Below are positions 1-7,710 of a stretch of 64,000 nt of DNA, piece by piece. Where the stretch lies: positions 620,001 through 684,000 of the forward strand of contig JADJVX010000018.1 in NCBI GenBank assembly GCA_016710385.1, written 5' to 3'. The stretch is from Actinomycetales bacterium. Lineage in GTDB: Bacteria > Actinomycetota > Actinomycetes > Actinomycetales > Dermatophilaceae. Below the pieces are notes generated by a model that was given only the letters and a program-made list of their open reading frames with translations, was not told the origin of the DNA and ran no database searches. Both the position numbers and the translations under genes were made by a program. Within the stretch, counting starts at the first letter, position 1; each line of letters starts with the position of its first letter.

Positions 1-567
1 TTCGGCCAGGAAGGTGCCGGCAATGGGAGCGATCGGTTCCTCGCGCAGTCGGGGCAACACCGCCTCGTCGAGCAGGGCGGCGACGGTGTCATCACGTAGC
101 CGTTCAAGGGCGCGGATCGAGAGGGTGACCACCTCGGCGGTGGCGCGCTCGGTGTTGGCCGGCACGAGCACCCAATCAGCCGCTCGCTGCGGGATTCGAG
201 CCGCCATGACCCGGTCGCGGATGATCTCTTCGCGCAGGAAGTTGGCGCCCATGAAGTCCTGCAGGCTGCGAGCGAGCAGGTCCTTCTTGCGCGGGATGAT
301 CGCGGTGTGTGGGATCGGCAACCCGAGCGGGTGCCGGAAGAGTGCGGTGACCGCGAACCAGTCGGCGATCGCGCCCACCATCGAGGCTTCGGCGCCGGCA
401 TTGACAAAACCCCACACACCGGTGCGACCGAGCGTCGCGAGATAGACCACCGCAGCGGTCACCAGCAGCGCCAGGGCCACCAGCCGCATCCGGCGCAGTG
501 CCGTGCGCCGTTGGCCGTCCAGTGCGGAGTCGACGATGACGCCGATCGGCGAGGTCGCTGTCGACAC
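1..567 (-). CDS. DUF445 family membrane protein (C-terminus outside window)
   Basis: The reading frame runs off the left edge, so only the first 189 codons are visible. The start is a GTG at 567 with a purine-rich AAGGGA about 9 bases upstream. The N-terminus has a membrane helix (LVALALLVTAAVVYLA) followed by the DUF445 signature GAEASMVGAIADWFAVTALF and then FRHPLGLPIPHTAIIPRKKD, which identify the family (E. coli YjiN group). Family function is unknown; it is a membrane-anchored protein with a long helical cytoplasmic or periplasmic part. No ATG lies near this start in frame. It follows a short non-coding stretch with two hairpins and two copies of the GTATGCCG motif. Confidence 0.85.
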   Translation of the reverse strand, partial: MSTATSPIGVIVDSALDGQRRTALRRMRLVALALLVTAAVVYLATLGRTGVWGFVNAGAEASMVGAIADWFAVTALFRHPLGLPIPHTAIIPRKKDLLARSLQDFMGANFLREEIIRDRVMAARIPQRAADWVLVPANTERATAEVVTLSIRALERLRDDTVAALLDEAVLPRLREEPIAPIAGTFLAE

Positions 568-587
568 GTGCCTGTCCCTTCTGCCCA

Positions 588-612
588 CCCGGGCGGCCGG
601 TGACCGCCCGGG
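588..612. repeat. 9-bp inverted repeat upstream of DUF445 gene
   Basis: CCCGGGCGG at 588-596 and its exact complement at 604-612 are separated by 7 bases. It lies 21 bases in front of the DUF445 start, in its probable leader. A hairpin there could be the terminator of upstream transcription or a leader structure; there is no T-tract. Confidence 0.5.
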
Positions 613-652
613 GAAGGCAACGCGCGACCGGTATGCCGCGTTCCGGCCGAGT

Positions 653-670
653 GCCGACGCCTGCGTCGGC
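653..670. terminator. 8-bp inverted repeat, possible terminator after the SDR remnant
   Basis: GCCGACGC at 653-660 pairs with GCGTCGGC at 663-670 across a 2-base loop. It lies about 80 bases past the stop of the truncated dehydrogenase on the minus strand and before the DUF445 gene, a plausible place for a T-less actinobacterial terminator. Confidence 0.35.
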
Positions 671-747
671 CCTCGGGTGCCTGCGCGTCCCACGGTATGC
701 CGTCCGGCCGGGTCGGTCCGTCCAGGGCGGCCTATCGATGTGGCACC

Positions 748-852
748 TCAGCCGAGCAGGTCGCGCGTCTTCCGAGCGAGCAGATTTAGCACGACCTCAC
801 GCCCGATCCCGTTGCCGCCCCCGGTGACGACGACCTGGTCGGTGAGGATCAT
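748..852 (-). pseudogene. N-terminal remnant of a short-chain dehydrogenase/reductase
   Basis: An ATG at 852 with a good ribosome-binding site (GGAGGG, about 9 bases upstream) opens a frame of only 34 codons, MILTDQVVVTGGGNGIGREV and onward, ending at TGA 748-750. The stretch VVVTGGGNGIGREVV is the first beta strand plus the TGxxxGIG nucleotide-binding loop of classical short-chain dehydrogenases, which are normally about 250 residues. No continuation of the SDR fold (NNAG, YxxxK) is seen in any frame before the next gene. It therefore looks like a deletion remnant that kept its translation signals. A real mini-protein is possible but unlikely. Confidence 0.7.
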
Positions 853-865
853 GACCGTTTTCCCT

Positions 866-885
866 CCAGGCTGCTGCCAGCCTGG
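866..885. terminator. Hairpin after the his/sseB operon
   Basis: CCAGGCTG (866-873) and CAGCCTGG (878-885) form a perfect 8-bp stem with a 4-base loop, 20 bases beyond the sseB stop on the minus strand and just before the ribosome-binding site of the SDR remnant. It is a candidate terminator for the long histidine operon. Confidence 0.4.
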
Positions 886-906
886 GCACGTATTCGCCCG
901 GTGTGG

Positions 907-1740
907 TCAGTGGTCGGCGGCCTCGATCGCGAAGCTCACGGCGTCGACACGGGCGCGGAACTCACCATCGGCGGCCAGCCGCTCCCCGACCCGGGTGGCT
1001 AGAGCCGCGACGTCCTCGTGGGTGAGGCCGGCGGCCAACCCCAGGGTGATCTGCAGTCCTCCCGAACCGATCGGACGCGCCGGCCCGAGCCGGTGGAAGC
1101 GCACGATCTCCTCGTCGCCGACGGCCCGCCCCACACTGCCGGCGACGAAGTCGTCGGCGTGGCTGGGCAGCCACGGCCGTGCGAAGGCCAGCGCCCACAC
1201 CATGCTGGGACGCAACGCCACGGCATACGCAGACCCGAGATCGAGCAGCATGGTCGCGCACCCCTCCGAGACCGCAGCCTGGGCGGCGCGGTCGGAGGTC
1301 ATCGGCACCGGCCGAGCCTGCGGATCCCACGCCGCGAGGGAGTCGATGCCGCTGAAGACCGGTAGCGCGCTCTCGCCGTCACGGCCGGTGAGCGTCACCG
1401 CCGCCATCTCGGCGTGGCCTTCGACTCGCATGCCGTCGTGGATCTCCGTGTCGACGGGCACGGCGACGATCGGCACCAACCAGCGTGCTGCCGCCACCCG
1501 GTCCATGAGCTGCTGCTCGTGCTCCGGGGTGGGGTCCTCGGCGACGGCCTGCGCCGCGGCACGCAGCCTCTCGTCGCCCCGTCCCGTGTCAGCCTCAAAA
1601 CCGCTGGCGCTCAATTCCCTTCCATGCCAGGAGAATCCGTGGCTGTCACCCTCCCACGGCAGACTGCGGCCCGAGGCGCGCCCGTGGTCATGCCCGTGGT
1701 CATGCCCGTGGTCGTGCCCCTGGTGTGGCGCGGGGCTCAC
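907..1740 (-). CDS. SseB family protein with histidine-rich N-terminus
   Basis: This 277-residue protein starts at a GTG (1740) that overlaps the TGA of the ridA gene, so translation is probably coupled. The body (SHGFSWHGRELSASGFEADT and the segment LVPIVAVPVDTEIHDGMRVEGH) matches the SseB family, of which actinobacterial members commonly sit at the end of his operons; biochemical role unknown. The first 20 residues contain a repeat HDHG three times over (GHDHGHDHGHDHG), a likely divalent-metal-binding tag, encoded by a 12-bp tandem repeat at about 1682-1725. A longer frame extends upstream but only in the ridA shadow frame. Confidence 0.85.
   Translation of the reverse strand: MSPAPHQGHDHGHDHGHDHGRASGRSLPWEGDSHGFSWHGRELSASGFEADTGRGDERLRAAAQAVAEDPTPEHEQQLMDRVAAARWLVPIVAVPVDTEIHDGMRVEGHAEMAAVTLTGRDGESALPVFSGIDSLAAWDPQARPVPMTSDRAAQAAVSEGCATMLLDLGSAYAVALRPSMVWALAFARPWLPSHADDFVAGSVGRAVGDEEIVRFHRLGPARPIGSGGLQITLGLAAGLTHEDVAALATRVGERLAADGEFRARVDAVSFAIEAADH
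1682..1725. repeat. 12-bp tandem repeat encoding (HDHG)n
   Basis: Unit GGTCATGCCCGT repeats about three times, with a degenerate further copy, on the plus strand inside the start of the SseB gene. It encodes alternating His-Asp-His-Gly and is a candidate for slippage-driven copy-number variation. Confidence 0.7.
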
Positions 1741-2123
1741 GACGTTGCCTCGACTTCGAGTTCGACCCGCATCCGGGTGTCGATGAGGCCGGCGACGACG
1801 ACCATGGTCGCGGCCGGCGGATGGCTGCCGAAGACGCGCTGGTGAGCCGCGCCGACCGCATCCGCATCGGCGCGGTCGACGAGGTAGATCCGGGTGCGCA
1901 CCACATCCGCCACACCCGCTCCGAGGTCGGCCAATGCCGCCAACGCGGTGCGCGCAGCGACCTCGAACTGGGCCGCCGCATCGCCGGCGTCGAGCACGGC
2001 AGGGTCCCCGGCTGCCGTGCATCCGGAGACGAACACCAGGCCCGCGGACCGGAGCGCGCGACAGTAGCCGTAACCCTGCTCCCACGGCCCTCCGGACCAG
2101 GTGCGAGTGACGTCGGCAGTCAT
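1737..2123 (-). CDS. RidA/YjgF family enamine/imine deaminase
   Basis: The 128-residue product belongs to the Rid family, small trimeric cytoplasmic enzymes that hydrolyse reactive enamine/imine intermediates from PLP enzymes to 2-keto acids and ammonia. The C-terminal segment DTRMRVELEVEA carries the arginine that marks the deaminase-active subfamily, and SGCTAAGD near residue 34 and RTRIYLVD near residue 78 fit the fold. The ATG at 2123 overlaps the priA stop (ATGA) and its own stop overlaps the GTG of sseB, placing it firmly in the histidine operon. Which imine it handles here cannot be read from the sequence. Confidence 0.85.
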   Translation of the reverse strand: MTADVTRTWSGGPWEQGYGYCRALRSAGLVFVSGCTAAGDPAVLDAGDAAAQFEVAARTALAALADLGAGVADVVRTRIYLVDRADADAVGAAHQRVFGSHPPAATMVVVAGLIDTRMRVELEVEATS

Positions 2124-2848
2124 GGTCGGCCGGCGATGTCGAGCGCCTCGGGAAGGGTGAACGCGTCCTTGTAGAGCGCCGATCCGATGATCACCCCTTC
2201 GACACCTAGGTCGACCATCGTGGTCAGGGCCCGAATGTCATTCAGGGTGGAGACCCCGCCGGAGGCGATGACGGGGCGGTCGGTGCGCTCGCAGACCTCA
2301 CGCAACAGGTCGAAGTTGGGACCGGCGAGCATGCCGTCCTTGGCGACGTCCGTGACGACATAACGAGCGCAGCCTTCGCGGTCGAGTCGCTCCAGGGTTT
2401 CCCACAGCTCTCCGCCTTCGGAGGTCCACCCGCGAGCGGCCAGCCGGGTGCCGCGCACGTCCAGGCCGATGGCGACGCGGTCGCCGTGGTCGGCGATGGC
2501 GCGGGCGGTCCATTCCGGGTCCTCCAAAGCCGCCGTGCCGATGTTGACCCGGCGGCAGCCGGTGGCCAGCGCGATCTCCAGGGTCTGCGCGTTGCGGATG
2601 CCTCCTGAGAGCTCGACCTGCAGATCGAGCCGGCCGACGATCTCAGCGATGATCTCGCGGTTGTGGCCGCGACCGAAGGCGGCGTCGAGATCGACGAGAT
2701 GGATCCACTCGGCCCCCTCGTCCTGCCAGCGCTTGGCGGCCAGCCATGGGTCGCCGAACTGCCAGCCAGAGCCGGCCACCCCCTGCTGGAGTTGGACCGC
2801 ACCTCCCTCGGAGATGTCGACGGCGGGAAGTAGCTCGAGACGGGTCAC
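2120..2848 (-). CDS. priA: Phosphoribosyl isomerase A (bifunctional HisA/TrpF)
   Basis: The (beta/alpha)8-barrel isomerase converts ProFAR to PRFAR in histidine synthesis and, in actinobacteria, usually also phosphoribosylanthranilate in tryptophan synthesis. The 242-residue sequence starts LELLPAVDISEGGAVQLQQG; the first catalytic Asp is in PAVD and the second in VVTDVAKDGML, with phosphate-binding SGGI and ASGGVSTL loops. The GTG at 2848 is chosen because GGAG lies 8 bases upstream and it overlaps the stop of the preceding membrane-protein gene (GTGA); a longer frame to 2974 is not family-like. Dual activity is inferred from the lineage, since no separate trpF is visible in this window. Confidence 0.93.
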   Translation of the reverse strand: MTRLELLPAVDISEGGAVQLQQGVAGSGWQFGDPWLAAKRWQDEGAEWIHLVDLDAAFGRGHNREIIAEIVGRLDLQVELSGGIRNAQTLEIALATGCRRVNIGTAALEDPEWTARAIADHGDRVAIGLDVRGTRLAARGWTSEGGELWETLERLDREGCARYVVTDVAKDGMLAGPNFDLLREVCERTDRPVIASGGVSTLNDIRALTTMVDLGVEGVIIGSALYKDAFTLPEALDIAGRP

Positions 2849-3228
2849 GGACGAACTCCATCGGTCGGTGTGGTGGGGTCGGGCGGCGGGGCAGCGGTCG
2901 CTGTCGGGGATGCTTCGCCCAGCTCGTCGGCGGCCTGCAGACCGGCTGCTGCGATTTCGCCGCGGTGCTTCCACAGCACATAGCCGACCCCGACGACCAG
3001 GACGAGGGCCAGCAGCCCCAGTCGGATCGGCCAGGACATGTCCAGCAGCGCACCGACGATGACCGTGCCGAGCGCGGCACCGATCGTCGAGGGCACCCCC
3101 GGCCGGCTCCGGCGCCGGGTGGGGTAACCACGTGGCCCTCGTGCGGAGCTCGACCGGCGACGGGTCGAACTGGCCGTGCGACGGGTCGTCGAAGAGCCGC
3201 GCGACGGGCGGCGCGAGGTGGCACTCAC
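2845..3228 (-). CDS. Small arginine-rich membrane protein in the his operon
   Basis: A 127-residue protein of unknown function starts at GTG 3228, overlapping the hisH stop by GTGA, and ends overlapping the priA start. The first 50 residues are rich in Arg and Ser (segments such as RRRSSSARGPRGYPTRRRSR). Two adjacent hydrophobic segments follow, about residues 51-65 and 70-85 (IGAALGTVIVGALLDM and IRLGLLALVLVVGVGYVLW), then a charged, proline-rich tail. The topology suggests a helical hairpin with both ends in the cytoplasm. Four-base overlaps on both sides show it is co-translated with histidine genes, but nothing in it points to a histidine-related reaction. Confidence 0.75.
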   Translation of the reverse strand: MSATSRRPSRGSSTTRRTASSTRRRSSSARGPRGYPTRRRSRPGVPSTIGAALGTVIVGALLDMSWPIRLGLLALVLVVGVGYVLWKHRGEIAAAGLQAADELGEASPTATAAPPPDPTTPTDGVRP

Positions 3229-3866
3229 AGGGACCTCACCCAGTTCTCCAGCAGGACGGCACCGGCGTCGCCGGATTTCTCGGGGTGGAACTGGGTCGCG
3301 CTCAACGGGCCGTTCTCGACCGCGGCGACGAAGCGGGATCCGTGCTCGGCCCAGGTGACCGCCGGAGTGACCCGCTCGAAGGGGCCGTCCGGCTCGAGCA
3401 GCCACTGCTGCGCGGCGTATGAGTGCACGAAGTAGAAGCGCTCGCCTTCCACCCCGGCGAACAGCCGCGAACCCGAGGCGACCTCGACGGTCGACCAGCC
3501 CATGTGGGGCACGACGGGCGCCTCCAGCCGACTGACCAGGCCGGGCCATTCGCCCAGCCCAGACTCGGCGGACTCGGCAGGCTCGGTGGAGCCCTCGAAG
3601 AGGACCTGCATCCCGACGCAGATCCCCAGAACGGGTCGGCCACCGGCCAAGCGCACGTCGATGACCCGCGGGCCATCGGCCGCCCGGAGTCCCGCCATGC
3701 AGGCGTGAAAATTGCCGACGCCCGGCACGAACAGCCCGTCGCAGCCCAGCGCTGCGGCTGGATCGGCCGTGAGCGTCACGGCCGCACCGACGCGCTCGAG
3801 AGCGCGCACCGCAGACCGCACGTTGCCGCTGCCGTAGTCGAAGACGACCACGTCGGGCTGGTTCAT
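3225..3866 (-). CDS. hisH: Imidazole glycerol phosphate synthase, glutaminase subunit
   Basis: HisH releases ammonia from glutamine and channels it to HisF, which makes IGP and AICAR from PRFAR. The 213-residue protein shows the class I amidotransferase triad: nucleophile Cys in ILGICVGMQVLFEGSTE, and His-x-Glu in TQFHPEKSG near the C-terminus. The oxyanion region is GVGNF. The ATG at 3866 (MNQPDVVVFDYGSGN) is preferred over an in-frame upstream start at 3887, because GAGGAG lies 8 bases before it. The partner gene hisF is not found in this window, although it usually follows hisA/priA. Confidence 0.95.
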   Translation of the reverse strand: MNQPDVVVFDYGSGNVRSAVRALERVGAAVTLTADPAAALGCDGLFVPGVGNFHACMAGLRAADGPRVIDVRLAGGRPVLGICVGMQVLFEGSTEPAESAESGLGEWPGLVSRLEAPVVPHMGWSTVEVASGSRLFAGVEGERFYFVHSYAAQQWLLEPDGPFERVTPAVTWAEHGSRFVAAVENGPLSATQFHPEKSGDAGAVLLENWVRSL

Positions 3867-4483
3867 CGTTGGGACTCCTCGTGCCATCGGTGGTCTTCCC
3901 GGGTCCGTCGTTCGAACCGGGAGACATCCTGCCGTTCCGGGATGACAGCAACGGCATGGGGTTGGGTGCCGGCGTGGCTGTCACCGCTGACGAACTGGGC
4001 GCCAGGCACATCCAGCGCACGGAGCAGGTCGGTGAGCACCTGGTCGGCGGTCCCCCTGCCGTCGCGCAACACCCGTGCGGCCAGGTCGGTGGTCGGGGCC
4101 TTGTTGGGTTGGCCGACCGCTGCCGCCAGGGTCGCCACAGTCGTGATCGGCAGGGTGCCAGGGCGCACCAGCCCGACGCCTGGTTCCCAGGCCAACCAAA
4201 GCCGGCGTGGTCGGATGGCCGGCGCCACGACGTTGAGGATGAGCCGCTCCCCCACCACCGCGACACCCAGAGCGGGACAAAGCCGCCGGGGGACCGGCCG
4301 CGCGAGCAGTGCGGTGAGGGCGCCGTCGTAGGGGGGCGGGGCTTCGGACCGCTCCCCCAGCGGGCAGACGACCACCCAGCCACCCTCTTGAGGGACGACG
4401 TGGACGGCGACCAACCCCCGGCGCGCCCACGCGACAGCGCGGTCCGCGTCGGCGCGCAGGAGGAGCACGCCGCGGTCGGTCAC
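3863..4483 (-). CDS. Conserved hypothetical protein in the his operon
   Basis: This 206-residue protein is not one I can place in a characterised family. It begins MTDRGVLLLRADADRAVAWA, has a mixed alpha/beta composition, no obvious signal peptide or membrane segment, and a basic, charged C-terminus (SRFERRTREDHRWHEESQR). The ATG at 4483 overlaps the hisB stop (ATGA) and its end overlaps the hisH leader, so it is co-expressed with histidine genes. An unannotated gene between hisB and hisH recurs in actinobacterial his operons as far as I recall; its role is unknown. Confidence 0.75.
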   Translation of the reverse strand: MTDRGVLLLRADADRAVAWARRGLVAVHVVPQEGGWVVVCPLGERSEAPPPYDGALTALLARPVPRRLCPALGVAVVGERLILNVVAPAIRPRRLWLAWEPGVGLVRPGTLPITTVATLAAAVGQPNKAPTTDLAARVLRDGRGTADQVLTDLLRALDVPGAQFVSGDSHAGTQPHAVAVIPERQDVSRFERRTREDHRWHEESQR

Positions 4484-5097
4484 TGGGACAGCGTCCCCTT
4501 TTCACTCGGTATGCCGGTCACCCGGGGATCGCGCGCAACCGCGGCTCGCAGGGCCCGCGCCACCGCCTTGAACTGGGCCTCGACGAGGTGGTGGGGATCG
4601 CGACCGGCCAGGACCCGAACGTGCAGCGCGATGCCGGCGTGGTGGGCCAGCGTCTCGAAGACGTGCCTGGTCAGCGATCCGATGTAGGAACCGCCGATGA
4701 GGACGTACTCCTGCCCTTCCGGCTCCCCCACGTGCACGCAATAGGGCCGTCCAGCGACGTCGACGACCGCCTGCACCAGCGCCTCGTCCAGGGGCACGGT
4801 CGCGTCGCCGAAGCGGGCGATCCCCCGCTTGTCGCCGAGTGCCTCGCGCAGCGCGTCGCCGAGGACGATCGCGACGTCTTCGACGGTGTGGTGTGCGTCG
4901 ACGTCCACGTCTCCGGTGGCCTGGACGGTGAGGTCGATGAGGGCATGCCGGGCAAGCGAACCCAGCATGTGGTCGTAGAAGCGCACCCCGGTGGAGACCT
5001 GCGACCGACCGGCGCCGTCCAGGTCGAGTTGCAGAGCGACGGTGGACTCGCCCGTGGCACGAGTGATCGCAGCACGGCGGTGTGTGACATCGGTCAT
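4480..5097 (-). CDS. hisB: Imidazoleglycerol-phosphate dehydratase
   Basis: HisB dehydrates IGP to imidazole acetol phosphate. The 205-residue protein carries both metal-binding signatures: HHTVED in the first half and DPHHLVEAQFKA in the second, as well as GVRFYDHML. It is the stand-alone dehydratase, without the phosphatase domain of the enterobacterial fusion. The ATG at 5097 overlaps the TGA of hisC, and the frame continuing upstream is only a shadow of hisC. A GTATGCCG copy at 4509 gives the GIP tripeptide near the C-terminus with an ATA isoleucine codon. Confidence 0.95.
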   Translation of the reverse strand: MTDVTHRRAAITRATGESTVALQLDLDGAGRSQVSTGVRFYDHMLGSLARHALIDLTVQATGDVDVDAHHTVEDVAIVLGDALREALGDKRGIARFGDATVPLDEALVQAVVDVAGRPYCVHVGEPEGQEYVLIGGSYIGSLTRHVFETLAHHAGIALHVRVLAGRDPHHLVEAQFKAVARALRAAVARDPRVTGIPSEKGTLSQ

Positions 5098-6266
5098 GCC
5101 GAAACTCCTTGTGAGCGAGGCGAGTTCATGCCGGCGACGACACGGTGGGAATCGTCCAGCCTGGCCATCGCCGCGAGGAAGGCGGTGGTCTCCTCCGGGG
5201 TGCCCGCGGTGACCCGCAGGTGATGCGCGATGCCTACGTCGCGCACGAGCACCCCGTGGTCCAGCAGCGCCTGCCACGTCACCCCCGCATCTGCCAAACC
5301 CCCGAAGAGCACGAAGTTGGCATCGCTCGGCACAGGGGGGAAGCCGATGGCGGCCAATTCCTGCACCAACCGGTCGCGCTGCGCCTTGATGGCCTCGACC
5401 TCGGCCAACAGGCTGCCCCGGTGCGCCAGCGCCGCACGGGCGATCGCCTGGGTCGGCGCCGACAGGTGGTAGGGCATCCGCACCAGCCGCAACGCGTCGA
5501 CCACCTCGGGCGCGGCTGCGAGATAGCCCAGCCGCCCGCCGGCCAGAGCGAACGCCTTGCTCATCGTGCGGGTCACGACGAGCGTCGGGTGCTGGGCCAG
5601 CAGGGTGAGAGCCGACGGGGTGCCGGGTCGGGCGAACTCCGCGTAGGCCTCGTCGACGACCACGAGAGTGTCGGGGGCGTCCTCCAGGAGGGCGGCCACG
5701 ACCCCCAGATCGAGTGCGGTGCCGGTGGGGTTGTTCGGCGAGCAGAGGAAGACGACATCCGGCCGGCGCCGACGTACTTGCTCGAGCACCGAGCCGGTGG
5801 TGAGGTCGAACACCCCCGTCGGGGCACCGCGCAGGCCGTCGATCCACGTCGACCCCATGGTGCGGCTGATGATCGGGTGCATCGAATATGCGGGGGTGAA
5901 CCCCATCGCCACCCGGCCCGGTCCGGCGAACGCCTGGACGAGGTGTTGCAGCACCTCGTTGGAGCCATTCCCTGCCCACATCTGGGCCGCATCGATGGAT
6001 ACGCCGGTCTGCTCGGTGAGCCACGTCGCGAGCTCGGCTCGCAACGACGTGAATTCGCGGTCCGGATAGCGGTTGAGACCCCCGGCGCACTCGCCGACGG
6101 CTGCCGTGATCGCGGCGACGACGTCCGGCGGGACGGCATACGAGTTCTCGTTGGTGTTGAGGCGCACGGGCACATCCAACTGCGGTGCCCCGTATGCCGT
6201 CTGACCACGCAGGTCGGCGCGCAACAGGCGCGTGACGACCTCCGCTCCCGACGGCGCGCCGGTCAC
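5094..6266 (-). CDS. hisC: Histidinol-phosphate aminotransferase
   Basis: A 390-residue fold type I PLP enzyme that transfers the amino group of glutamate to imidazole acetol phosphate. The PLP lysine lies in TRTMSKAFALAGGRLGYL at about residue 236, the NENSY substrate loop near residue 39 (RLNTNENSYAVP), and the PLP-phosphate Asp in the VVVDEAYAEF segment. The GTG start at 6266 overlaps the hisD stop (GTGA), and the stop overlaps the hisB ATG, so the first three genes of the operon are translationally coupled. Two copies of the GTATGCCG motif lie in its first 45 codons. Confidence 0.95.
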   Translation of the reverse strand: MTGAPSGAEVVTRLLRADLRGQTAYGAPQLDVPVRLNTNENSYAVPPDVVAAITAAVGECAGGLNRYPDREFTSLRAELATWLTEQTGVSIDAAQMWAGNGSNEVLQHLVQAFAGPGRVAMGFTPAYSMHPIISRTMGSTWIDGLRGAPTGVFDLTTGSVLEQVRRRRPDVVFLCSPNNPTGTALDLGVVAALLEDAPDTLVVVDEAYAEFARPGTPSALTLLAQHPTLVVTRTMSKAFALAGGRLGYLAAAPEVVDALRLVRMPYHLSAPTQAIARAALAHRGSLLAEVEAIKAQRDRLVQELAAIGFPPVPSDANFVLFGGLADAGVTWQALLDHGVLVRDVGIAHHLRVTAGTPEETTAFLAAMARLDDSHRVVAGMNSPRSQGVSA

Positions 6267-7627
6267 GAGGGCACCTCGTCGCCGAATCGAGCGGTGATCG
6301 CCTGTCCGTGACCCGGCAGATCCTCGGCCTGGGCCAGCGCCACGACATGTGCGGCGATCTCACGCAACGCCGCCCGGTCGTAGGTGACGACGTGCACGCC
6401 GCGCAGGAAGGACTGGACCGACAAGCCGCTGCTGTGGCTGGCAGCGCCGGCCGTGGGCAGCACATGGTTTGAACCGGCGGCATAGTCGCCGAGACTCACC
6501 GGAGAGTAGGCCCCGACGAAGACGGCACCGGCGTTGCGGATCTGAGCAGCCACCTCGGCGGCATCTCTGGTGTGGATCTCCAGGTGCTCGGCGGCATAGA
6601 CGTTGCACACCGTGACCCCGGCCGCGAGGTCGTCGACGAGCACGGTGCGCGACTGTGCGCCGGTGAGCGCGGTGCGGATGCGTTCGGCGTGTTTGGCCGC
6701 AGGGACCCGCCGCCCTAAGGCGGCATCGACGGCATCGGCGAGCGCCGGGCTGTCGGTCACCAGAACGCTTGCGGCCAGGGGGTCGTGCTCGGCCTGGCTG
6801 ATGAGGTCGGCGGCGACGTGCTCCGGGTCGGCGGTCTCGTCGGCGAGGATGGCGATCTCGGTCGGACCGGCCTCGGCGTCGATCCCGATCAGGCCCTGCA
6901 GAACGCGCTTGGCAGCGACGACCCAGATGTTGCCCGGTCCGGTCACCATCGAGACCGGCTCGCACCGCACCTGCTCGGTCGTGCCGTCCGGCCGGGTGAC
7001 CGTCTCGGCGAAGCCGTAGGCGAACATCGCCATCGCCTGGGCGCCACCCACGGCATACACCTCCTCGACGCCGAGCAGCGCGCAGGCGGCGAGGATTGTC
7101 GGGTGCGGGTAGCCGGCGAACACTCCGACGTTTTCCCGCTGCGGCGGCGAGGCGACCGCAAGAGACCCGACCTCGGCCAACTGCGCCGGGACGACGTTCA
7201 TGATGACGCTGGAGGGATAGACCGCCAGTCCCCCGGGAACGTAAAGCCCGACCCGGTCGACGGGGATCCAGCGCTCGGTGACCGTGCCGCCGGATACGAC
7301 GTGCGTGGTGACGTCGGCCCGACGCTGGTCGGCGTGGACGATCCGGGCTCTCCGGATGGCCTCTTCCAGGGCGACGCGCAGCTGGGGGTCCAGGGCCGCC
7401 CGCGCTGCATCGAGCACCTCGGCAGGCACCCGCAGGTGCTCGGGCCGGACCCCGTCGAAGCGCTCGGAGAGCTCGCGCAGTGCCTCGGCTCCGCGATGTG
7501 CGACCGCGTCGAGGATCGGGCGCACCTGGTCGGCGGCCGTTGCGACGTCGAATTGCGCCCGCGGCAGCACCTCACGCACGGTGCGCACCTGCAGGCGGGC
7601 GCCCCGCAGATCGGTCCGGGTCATCAT
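6263..7627 (-). CDS. hisD: Histidinol dehydrogenase
   Basis: HisD performs the last two NAD-linked oxidations from histidinol to histidine. The 454-residue product has the typical blocks GPGNIWVVAAKR, EAGPTEIAILAD, EHLEIHTRDA and the zinc-site AGSNHVLPT. It is the first gene of the operon. I chose ATG 7627 (MMTRTDLRG); the in-frame GTG at 7660 has its purine block directly abutting the start and is unlikely. There is no Shine-Dalgarno before 7627, but a TAGACT hexamer lies 8 bases upstream, so the transcript may be leaderless. Confidence 0.94.
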   Translation of the reverse strand: MMTRTDLRGARLQVRTVREVLPRAQFDVATAADQVRPILDAVAHRGAEALRELSERFDGVRPEHLRVPAEVLDAARAALDPQLRVALEEAIRRARIVHADQRRADVTTHVVSGGTVTERWIPVDRVGLYVPGGLAVYPSSVIMNVVPAQLAEVGSLAVASPPQRENVGVFAGYPHPTILAACALLGVEEVYAVGGAQAMAMFAYGFAETVTRPDGTTEQVRCEPVSMVTGPGNIWVVAAKRVLQGLIGIDAEAGPTEIAILADETADPEHVAADLISQAEHDPLAASVLVTDSPALADAVDAALGRRVPAAKHAERIRTALTGAQSRTVLVDDLAAGVTVCNVYAAEHLEIHTRDAAEVAAQIRNAGAVFVGAYSPVSLGDYAAGSNHVLPTAGAASHSSGLSVQSFLRGVHVVTYDRAALREIAAHVVALAQAEDLPGHGQAITARFGDEVPS

Positions 7628-7635
7628 GGTCGCCA

Positions 7636-7641
7636 AGTCTA
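7636..7641 (-). promoter_or_regulatory. Candidate -10 element for leaderless hisD transcript
   Basis: TAGACT on the minus strand, 8 bases before the first ATG of hisD, fits the TANNNT actinobacterial -10. This spacing would place the transcript start at or next to the A of the ATG. No Shine-Dalgarno is present and no clear -35 is visible. Confidence 0.5.
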
Positions 7642-7710
7642 GGGCGGTATGCCGGCTCACCTCCCGACGCGTCTGGGCGTTGGGCCGAGGCGGTAGCGGG
7701 AGAATGCCCT

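Noticed and set aside
588..670. Idea that the hairpins are a tRNA or small RNA gene
   Set aside because: No cloverleaf, no T-loop GTTCGA-type sequence, and the stems are separate short repeats.
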